Assembly (NCBI GenBank): GCA_030248215.1
Contig: JASANG010000836.1
Location: forward strand, 84,205 to 148,204
Reading direction: 5' to 3'
Length of the DNA stretch: 64,000 bases
Origin: Enoplolaimus lenunculus
Lineage: Eukaryota > Nematoda > Enoplea > Enoplida > Thoracostomopsidae
Made by a program: the position numbers and the translations under genes. The notes beneath the pieces were generated by a model that did no database searches, was not told where the DNA came from, and was given only the letters and a program-made list of their open reading frames with translations. Shown here piece after piece: positions 57,389-64,000 of this stretch; position 1 is the stretch's first letter; each line of letters opens with the position of its first letter.

Positions 57389-57653
57389 CAGGGTACTACC
57401 GGAGACATTCCTCCGTTGCAAATTTATTAACTTTTGTCACAATTTTCAAGAAAGGAATTTCCGAAATTACGCAGAAAATTATCGTAAAGCCGAATAACTT
57501 AACAACATATTGCAGATATAGGCTAAAATTTATTAATTAACCATCAATTTTACTACCTAGTTTCGCCTCACCTCCGGTTTCGTCTTTGGCTCCGGCAAGT
57601 TTCGTTGACTTCCGGCTCCGGCTCCTGCATCTTTCACCTCCGGTTGCACCCTG
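57389..57653. mobile_element. Family B hAT-like MITE, GAG subfamily, copy B5
   Basis: Ends CAGGGTACTACCGGAG and CTCCGGTTGCACCCTG. The middle (inverse of 'TAATTAGTTAATTTTAGCC', 'TGCAATATGTTGTTAAG') matches copy B4 in opposite orientation. Target duplication not recovered; a family I element abuts its right end. Confidence 0.7.
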
Positions 57654-57815
57654 GGCGCTATACTATCGTGACATCGCTGGTGTCACCGTACGGCGCTGTA
57701 CCGTAAAGCGCATGAATTTCTACTTTGGCTTCGCATAACAATTCATAAACAAAGTTTTTAACATGCGATGCCGTACGGCGTCGGACGTCGCTGGACGACT
57801 AGTACAGCGCCGCCC
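57654..57815. mobile_element. Family I MITE abutting a family B copy
   Basis: Ends GGCGCTATACTATCGTGAC and GACTAGTACAGCGCCGCCC, inverted. The interior holds CACCGTACGGCGCTGTACCG and GCCGTACGGCGTCGGACGTC, the words that make up the GC-rich minisatellites at 28575 and 29935. Confidence 0.6.
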
Positions 57816-57965
57816 TTATATCTATTAAATTAAAATTTTTCTGTCGCTTACAAAATTTATGTTGTAACTTTTACCATGTATAGCTTACAGTTGTTCTGTT
57901 TACACAATAACCAGAGCCCTCGAAAAATTTAAAACTTTGGCACCAGTTTATTTGACAAAAGCATC

Positions 57966-58157
57966 GACCAATATATAGATCAGGGCCGCAACAGTAGTAT
58001 AAGCATATTCCTAAAATCTAATGTTGAGCATTGGTCTAAGTCTAAGAAAAAAGCGTAGGGATAAGCCCATAAGACTAAACAAAGAAGTAGTCATAAAAGC
58101 TGAAGCTATTCTCTAGCAGTCTTGGCAGAAAAACGGTTCGCCCCTAATCTAACCACA
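57966..58157 (-). mobile_element. Family A MITE, decayed copy A13
   Basis: Left GACCAATATATAGATCAGGG and right GGTTCGCCCCTAATCT are recognisable, and the core retains only a few CTAAG words. One of the oldest copies. Confidence 0.55.
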
Positions 58158-58177
58158 GGAATTGCTGTAGAAACAAG

Positions 58178-58324
58178 GGCCAATGTAAAGAACCGGTGCG
58201 GAACAGGATCATACGCATATTCCTAAGCCTAAGCCTAAGCCAAGCAAAAAATTAGTCTAAAGATTAAGCTTACTCTAGTCCAGTCGAAGAGAAAACTGTT
58301 CCGCCCGTGAACTTTACATGGGCC
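58178..58324 (-). mobile_element. Family A MITE, short copy A14
   Basis: Ends GGCCAATGTAAAGAACCGG and GTGAACTTTACATGGGCC. Flanking GAAACAAG and GAAAAAGG match at 6 of 8. Only one CCTAAGCCTAAGCC block is present, so this copy has a contracted telomere-like core. Confidence 0.8.
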
Positions 58325-58410
58325 GAAAAAGGATAAGTACGAAAGTGGTTTTCTGTTTTGAAAACATTTTTAAGCATTCAGTCGCTGCTTAATCTCAATC
58401 TCGTTTATAA

Positions 58411-58551
58411 GCCCGTAACCAAGAGGGGTCCGTGGATAAATTGCAGCCATCCTTAGAAAATTTTCCACCTTGCTTGCAAGTCAACAAAAAACCTTGTATG
58501 CCCTCATTGGAAAATTTTTAGCCTCCTTGGCAAGGTGAGCTGGCTACAGGT
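58411..58551. mobile_element. Family G foldback element, copy G2
   Basis: GCCCGTAACCAAGAGG and GTGAGCTGGCTACAGG, inverted, with 'AGAAAATTTTCCACC' and 'GGAAAATTTTTAGCC' inside. Confidence 0.55.
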
Positions 58552-58773
58552 CTGCTCGTTTTAAGCTTAACCGCTTTAGACGGCTAAAATCATTGCTGTG
58601 TCTATTCCACAAGACGTTGTTGTTTACTTAAATATCCAATTTTTTTGTGATCTCATATTTTCGTACTTGACCATGCAATATGCGAACATAATTTCAGATT
58701 TATTTATATTTTACAATTTTAACAGGATTGCAAAGACACCACCCGAGAATTATTGTTTAATAAATAGCCAACT

Positions 58774-58930
58774 CCGTAGCCAACGGGGAGCAGGGGTGCT
58801 CAGTCCCCTCCGCTGAAAAAAATTAGCCTCTCCTAGAAAATTATTTTCATCTTTGACTCTAAGTCATTGCAAACCCTTGTATTCCACTCCTGAAATAATT
58901 TTTAGCCCTGCAAGATGAGCTGGCTACGGG
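58774..58930. mobile_element. Family G foldback element, copy G3
   Basis: CCGTAGCCAACGGGG and GATGAGCTGGCTACGGG, inverted, with a central part similar to G2. Confidence 0.6.
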
Positions 58931-59142
58931 CATGTAATCGGCTTAATTTTAGCATTGATGGTTGTTTATGGCACATTTTGAAGGCACAAAAGCGAACCCT
59001 GTTCTTTTACATTGGCCAAACAATGTAAGCTTCGCTACATTATATATCACGTCATTGTCCCATGTTAATTTTGGCCGATTTCGTTTTTCTGCAGGACTGC
59101 AACAGGTCAGCCTTAATTTTTAGACGCTGCATTATTTGGTTT

Positions 59143-59440
59143 AAGCCCCGTGCACACGTGCAAGTTTTTGCAGCGGGAACTCGCAGCTACAACTTGCACG
59201 AAATACTTGCAGCTGCAACTATTTTGAAAGTAACATTCCGATTGATAAATCAAACTGCAGACGCAAGAAAATCAAGCGACTTGCAACTGCATTCACAGGT
59301 GCGAATTAAATTGAATAGCATAAATTCCAGTGAATAATTTGCAGATGCGAGAACTTCAAAGCTGTTCAGTGACCAAACTTGCGCATGCAAGGTGCACGTG
59401 CAAGTTTTTGTTGCAAAAACTTGCACGTTTGAATAGGGCT
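59143..59440. mobile_element. Family F foldback MITE, copy F2
   Basis: Ends AGCCCCGTGCACACGTGCAA and TTGCACGTTTGAATAGGGCT, inverted. The interior has ACTTGCAGCTGCAACT blocks as in F1. The flanks TTTA on each side are too short to be decisive. Confidence 0.75.
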
Positions 59441-59970
59441 TTAGACTAATAATATACTCATAACCTTCGGGTTTATTCATAGGCGTATAGGAGCACGCTT
59501 AGCATACAGTCACTCCCCTAAAAATAAGATTAACCACCATTGTTTAGTATAGATAACAGATTCTAGCAATTATGGTGTAAACATTTTTGAATCAAAATAA
59601 GGAACCGAATAAAAGATAAATGTCGTATTTGACGAACACTGGAGATTTGAGTTTTTCATGAGCATCCACAAATTTTTGATCCCAATTCAGGATTACGCGT
59701 TAGAACCGTAACCTGGCAATCTGGTACAAACCATTGCAGTCATCACTAAAGTTAACCGTTTGCCAAAGGTGTTCGTTTGAAAACAGGCTACTTTTACCCC
59801 TGTATTTACAAGGCGATGCTTTCTCAGCTTGTAATTCGTTTCAAATATGTGTGATTAGGACTATGGGTCATCCACGTTAAAATGCGCGCGCGCTAATGTA
59901 AACATTTGTCCAACCACCCGATAGGGTAGCTACAGTACTCCTGACCCCACCAAAAGTCAACGAAGAGCTT
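59441..59970. other. Downstream flank of the PH/EVH1-like gene
   Basis: No gene. Should contain the 3'UTR. No obvious AATAAA was seen on the minus strand in the first 120 bases after the stop. Confidence 0.4.
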
Positions 59971-60385
59971 TTATACCATAGAATGAGCCGAGGGTTGATT
60001 AACAATTTGTAAACAAGACTGAGTACGTTTCGGATAGTCTTCTTCGCTGCACGTAGTAGGGGTTAAGCTAGAGCTTGCTGTAGTTCCATCTCCAACGCTG
60101 GGTACATTCGGACTAATTGTTGCGCCCGAAAGGCGACTCGACGTCCCGGTTGTAGGGGCAACAGGTTGTGGCGGAGCGAACACCCCTGTCGACATCGCAG
60201 ACATCGTCATAATACTAATACGATTAGTCGCTGCGCTACTACAACTTCTGATGGTTGCAGTTTGTTGACGAACAGTAGTTGACTGGCTTATTCCGCCAAA
60301 TTCGGTAGCTGCTAAATCAGACGGTCGAATCGATGTAATATGTTGAAAGCAACACGGTGTTGATATGTTTGATTTGTGTAGCGAC

Positions 60386-60450
<65 letters not shown>

Positions 60451-61372
60451 CTTTCCATTTCCACTGAAACTATGACGCCGCAAAAGGCGACGATCAAACT
60501 GAGAGTTTCTTGCGGCCTCCTCGGTTGTTGATATTGATCTCGTGGTCCCTGGACGTAAGGTAACGTACGAATTTCCATGATACGAGGTGTGCCGGCTCCC
60601 TGGTGGTTTTCCGGATGGCCCGTTAGCCAACGCTGTAGGAGGCCCTGCTCCAAGTTTTGGATCGGGCCTTGCATCAGAAGAGCTGGCACTTTCAGCGACT
60701 CTTGTTTGAACAGAAGCCGCCTTCGATGATGCCCGGCTACTTTGTGATCGACGGCGACTTTTGAAAAATTTCAACTCCCGTTGAGTTGAATTGCGGTTTG
60801 AAAGCGAAGCTTCGTTGAACAAGAGCTCGTTTTCCGGGTCGGAAGCGACTTCTTGGTAGCGAATGCGAAATTCAGTTGCAGCGAACGAGTTGTCGAAGCT
60901 TAAACCGATCGCTTTACGACTCGTTGAATCGAACATTGTATGGAATGTTGGTTTGACCTGAAATATGTACGTTTTCACTCGAAATACAGCCCTGCTCGTG
61001 GTTCAGCTTACCGAGGATTAAGGGCAGTGCTCTAGCGCATCGCCCAACACCCTACAGGTACATCTATGTGGCGAGTTACGGAGCGCCGTGGCTAATGCTT
61101 TCGAACCCCCGCCCGCGAAAACACTTACTTCGTCATAATTCGATCGGGCATCAATCACATCTCGCCATAACGCAAATCCGGTTCCTTTTTCGGCCAGGAT
61201 CAAATGCAACCGCCGCCGGCGTCGACATCTCGAATCACCTGTGTCCAATAGTAGCACCGGAACACCCGTAAATATAAGCGTCCATTCGAGTTGATCCCAA
61301 TCTGGACACGATTCGCTAGCAGCGACTGCAGCACCCTTTGATGTTGACGGATTTGATTGTGGCGGCGGACAT
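59971..61372 (-). CDS. Unrecognised protein with a PH/EVH1-like module and polyQ, last two exons (5' incomplete)
   Basis: Exons 61372-61129 and 60957-59971 join in phase (SNYDE then VKPTFHTM) and end in TAA, about 409 residues. The first acceptor is TTTCAG, and its downstream ATG is out of frame, so more exons lie upstream, perhaps outside the window. Residues about 20-130 look like one domain: WTLIFTGVPVLLLDTGDSR, RRRRLHLILAEKGTGFALWR, PTFHTMFDSTSRKAIGLSFD, AATEFRIRYQEV. Alternating strands, a 'GLSFD' strand and a final helix are the layout of PH/EVH1 folds (compare 'PTFHHWKIDDKKFGLTF' in Spred-type EVH1). The rest is Ser/Thr-rich with a basic KSRRRSQSSRASS patch and a run of about 22 Gln. 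I do not recognise the family. A scaffold or adaptor role is inference. Confidence 0.72.
60385..60449 (-). repeat. CAA microsatellite encoding polyglutamine
   Basis: About 22 uninterrupted codons, nearly all CAA, inside the coding exon 60957-59971. The purity suggests recent expansion and length variation between individuals. Confidence 0.9.
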
Positions 61373-61449
61373 CTGAAACAAATCACCTGTGTAGAGTGAT
61401 GCAGGCATGAACGTGTCTAAGGGTAGTAAGTTGGTGGGCACAGGTCTAC

Positions 61450-61500
61450 TTTCTGTTTGCAAGCTTAAGCCTAAAAATATGCTTAAGCCTAAAACCGTCC
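61450..61500. repeat. Decayed family A core remnant
   Basis: AGCTTAAGCCTAAAAATATG followed by CTTAAGCCTAAAACCG. No ends remain. Confidence 0.4.
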
Positions 61501-61812
61501 GAAATGTGGTCTAGGGATGACATCTTTTACACTTACAATATACTTGTGTCATTGTAAAACTGATATTTGCCTAAATTTCCTGTCAATATTCAAAAAGCAC
61601 AAATAAATTTTGTGACAGGGGGCAACACTGTTGCAGGCCCCCCTCAATATGATTGGCTCGTGAACCAAATATTGCTTACCCATAGTATAAATTAGCCAAA
61701 CATCGGCAAACTGCTAATTTAGTAGAAATTGATCGATACATACTTCCTACTTTAAGCATATCAATATCATCAAGTATAGTCGGAGTAGGCATTACGTTAA
61801 GTCGTTTAAGTA

Positions 61813-61872
61813 CACTGCAAAAAATAGTGAGTCAAATTGACTGTCTCCAAAATAGGCTTTATGGGACTAAGC
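61813..61872. mobile_element. Family D half copy D5
   Basis: Left end CACTGCAAAAAATAGTGAGT after TA, through ATTGACTGTCTCC and AAAATAGGCTTTATGGGACT, then lost. Confidence 0.55.
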
Positions 61873-61977
61873 AGTAACATATAGAGCCCTTCACGAAAAT
61901 TTGCTTTGGATACGACGGGGGTTGAACTGACGACGTATGTGTTGTTGGTTTGCTTGCTCTAAACACAGAGCTACGCA

Positions 61978-62199
61978 CAGAGGCGGATCCAAAAATCGTT
62001 GACGGCGGGGGAGGAATGGCAAACAATGGCGGATGCAAGGGGGGCCACCCCGGCCATGGCCCCCCCCCAACAGCATCTCGACAAAAATTATATAGCAATT
62101 TTATGGCAATAGTTCGTGGTTTGTGTGTGGGTCAAAAATAAAGTTTATTACCTGTGGAATTTTGGCCCCCTCCATGTTGAAATCCTGGATCCGCCACTG
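61978..62199. mobile_element. hAT-like MITE with CAGAGGCGGATCC ends
   Basis: Ends CAGAGGCGGATCCAAAAATC and CCTGGATCCGCCACTG, inverted. The interior is very GC-rich (GGGGGGCCACCCCGGCCATGG). 'CAGTGGCGGATCCA' ends are seen in many animal hAT MITEs. A half copy (GGGACGGATCCAGAATTTTC) lies near 24098. No clear 8-bp duplication. Confidence 0.6.
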
Positions 62200-62214
62200 A
62201 TAGCAAATGTTATA

Positions 62215-62400
62215 AAACGCGAAAATTGTAAAGTAGGGACCTTGCCATTTTATCAGCAAAAAAGTTTCTAAAAGCAAAAACTCTAAGGTAGAGGCGACCT
62301 TACCATTTTAATCACAAAAAATATTCTGCGAGAGAAATTGTAAAATTTTTTTGAGGTATGTACCTTACCATTTTAACACACAAAAATTTCTGACAAGGGG
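62215..62400. repeat. Short tandem units with 'ACCTTACCATTTTA'
   Basis: Three diverged units of about 60 bp carrying ACCTTACCATTTTAATCACA and AAAAATTTCTGA-like words. Confidence 0.5.
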
Positions 62401-62935
62401 AGCGTACGCCGGCCCCCCGCCCACCCCTGCATCCGCTAGTGGCTACGCAGCCATGCAAACTTTTCGACGCTCGTTGGATTTAGTGAGAAAATTCAGAGAT
62501 CATAAATTCGGTTTAAATTTACGATTATTTGTGCTCAGTTTAACGTAGAGATTCCAAAAATATATTACAATTTGATTTTTTCTTCTAAATAAAAATTCCT
62601 TCAATTTTTTCAAATTTTCATAATCACGGACCCATATGTAAGAAAACATTTTGTCCGTCAAAAGTTTAAAAATCGCCTACCTTATACAATTTTCCACCCT
62701 CAGAAAATTTTTTATAAAAAAAGATAAGCTTCCTCTTACTTTACACAATTTTTCTTTCTCAAAATAATTTTTTGTGATAAAATGATAAGGTTCATATTAT
62801 AGTAAAAAAGCAATACTGGTCAATTGTCAAAAACTCAATTTCTAAGCAATGCCGTGGTTTTATAGTTGACTCGTGATGCCTCAATATTAAGAATTCTACA
62901 CAAGAACGCTGTATCGTATTTACGGTTGCGCTATA

Positions 62936-63133
62936 CACTGCAAAAAATGGTAAATCAAATTGACTCTCTCTTCGAAATAGGCTTTTCCTGACTACACAAA
63001 CTAAGTCAAAATTCGACTCCACCAGAGTCAAATTGTAGTTTGACTTAAGCGGAGTCGAATTTTGACTCAGTGTGTGCAGTCAGGAAAAGCCTATTTCGAA
63101 GAGAGTCAATTTGACTCACCATTTTTTGTACTG
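62936..63133. mobile_element. Family D TA-flanked MITE, copy D6
   Basis: Ends CACTGCAAAAAATGGTAAAT and ACCATTTTTTGTACTG, both beside TA. Full foldback with GACTCCACCAGAGTCAAATT inside. Confidence 0.75.
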
Positions 63134-63895
63134 TATACACTTGCCAAGCAGGCGTCGCACGCAATTCAGAGACGCAACTAAAATTTACTTTATTTGAGAC
63201 CAGCAGCGTCGCGTAGCGTCGAACGCCACTGAATAAATATAATCTATATATTAAAGCTGGAACACCACACATACGTATTTCGGGCAACTTTCCACCAGTT
63301 ATGTTTACAATATTTTCTTGGAACAGAAACGTGATTGTTCTGTGAAAGCAAAACTTTGCATGCAGATTTTTGTTTATTAGATAACTTTGCGCATTGCGCA
63401 AAACAGGACGACTAGTACATATTATTAAATTTAGAAAAATAGTAAACAAATAAGAAATTGTTTCCTTACGACAGAAAAACAGCTTTTTTGTTAAACAAAC
63501 TAAGTGTTTGAGCTATGCTTTAAAAATATAGGCAAAATCTATTTGGTAGCATACGACGTTTTTTAATAAACAAATTTTTATTGTGCCGCGCGTCGACGCA
63601 CGGCGAAAATTGAGCAATCATTCAAGTCCAATACGATGCATTTTAAGCCGAATTTGAACAAAAAAAACGGGGCTCTCGGTGCTCTTAAGAGAAAGCCGAT
63701 TTGAATAATTAAATTGATTTTTAACCTCGCAGAAAGCTTAAATTAGCTTTATTCTTTGAAAGTTTTTCGTTAATCTTCAGTGTCATACCTTAGATTAATT
63801 CAGTCTAAACGAAGCGTTAAGCACTCTGTTACATAAATATATATGATATATACAATATATATTAGCTTCTAAAGTCATAGTATAAAAGCTTGTCT
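63134..63895. other. Unassigned stretch
   Basis: No gene recognised. AT-rich. Confidence 0.4.
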
Positions 63896-64000
63896 GTAAA
63901 GGGGGCTGCATACTGTGAGACAGTAGAACTGGGGGATTTTAGACGCTGCCAAGCATAGGCTTACGCTTAGGTTTAGGATTATGTTCAGGCTTAGGCTTAG
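63896..64000 (+). mobile_element. Probable family A copy cut by the window edge
   Basis: CTGTAAAGGGGGCTGCATAC at the left resembles a decayed A end, then TAGGCTTACGCTTAGGTTTA and CAGGCTTAGGCTTAG run off the end of the window. Confidence 0.5.

Noticed and set aside
60312-60689. A frame with a polyasparagine run overlapping the polyQ exon.
   Set aside because: Shadow of the CAA repeat in another frame; the polyQ frame joins in phase to the conserved domain exon.
6714-61372. An operon or shared pathway for the four minus-strand genes.
   Set aside because: Gaps between them are kilobases long and filled with repeats, unlike nematode operons with gaps near 100 bases; the products belong to unrelated processes.
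1-64000. Retrovirus-like, LTR, Polinton or other capsid-bearing elements and toxin genes.
   Set aside because: No long direct terminal repeats, and no gag, pol, envelope, integrase or capsid-like reading frame seen at any scale.

Overview
The window is eukaryotic, almost certainly a nematode. The only telomere-type hexamer present is TTAGGC/GCCTAA, the nematode telomere repeat, scattered in many short interstitial patches. Genes are broken by many introns with GT..AG junctions and (T)nCAG or TTTAG acceptors, and the DNA is AT-rich and loaded with short inverted-repeat elements. The gene content (a nuclear YTH m6A reader beside TAK1, RPF2 and MGME1) fits an early-branching, Trichinella- or mermithid-like nematode better than a Caenorhabditis relative. 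That placement is inference. LAYOUT. 1-6.7 kb: no firm gene; nested short inverted-repeat elements, a 24-bp minisatellite and one possible membrane-segment exon on the minus strand. 6.7-20.0 kb (+): a 14-exon gene for a 1328-residue YTHDC1-type m6A reader, with several elements in its introns. 20-29.6 kb: intergenic, dense in dead DNA elements and tandem repeats. 29.6-33.1 kb (-): the last four exons of MGME1, the mitochondrial single-strand DNA exonuclease. 36.05-40.9 kb (-): RPF2, a Brix-domain 60S assembly factor, missing only a tiny first exon. 41-44.4 kb: intergenic repeats. 44.46-54.09 kb (-): a complete 17-exon MAP3K7/TAK1 kinase (675 residues). 54.1-59.9 kb: repeats, including tRNA-derived sequences and a 20-bp tandem array. 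59.97-61.37 kb (-): two 3' exons of an unrecognised protein with a PH/EVH1-like module, a polyQ tract and a Ser-rich tail. 61.4-64 kb: more repeats. HOW IT FITS. The five genes have unrelated housekeeping or signalling jobs (m6A reading, mtDNA maintenance, ribosome assembly, stress-kinase signalling, a probable adaptor) and I see no sign that they form one pathway. The striking non-genic content is a set of non-autonomous DNA transposon families that I could delimit by terminal inverted repeats and target-site duplications: (A) an hAT-like family whose interior is built from TTAGGC telomere hexamers and whose copies sit between 8-bp duplications; (B) an hAT-like family with CAGGGTGCAACCGG ends and ACCGGA-rich arms; (C) a TTAA-flanked, piggyBac-like family carrying a tRNA-like A-box/B-box module; (D, E) TA-flanked elements rich in TGAGTCA; plus families F, G and I. 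No intact transposase, reverse transcriptase, LTR element or virus-like element was seen.
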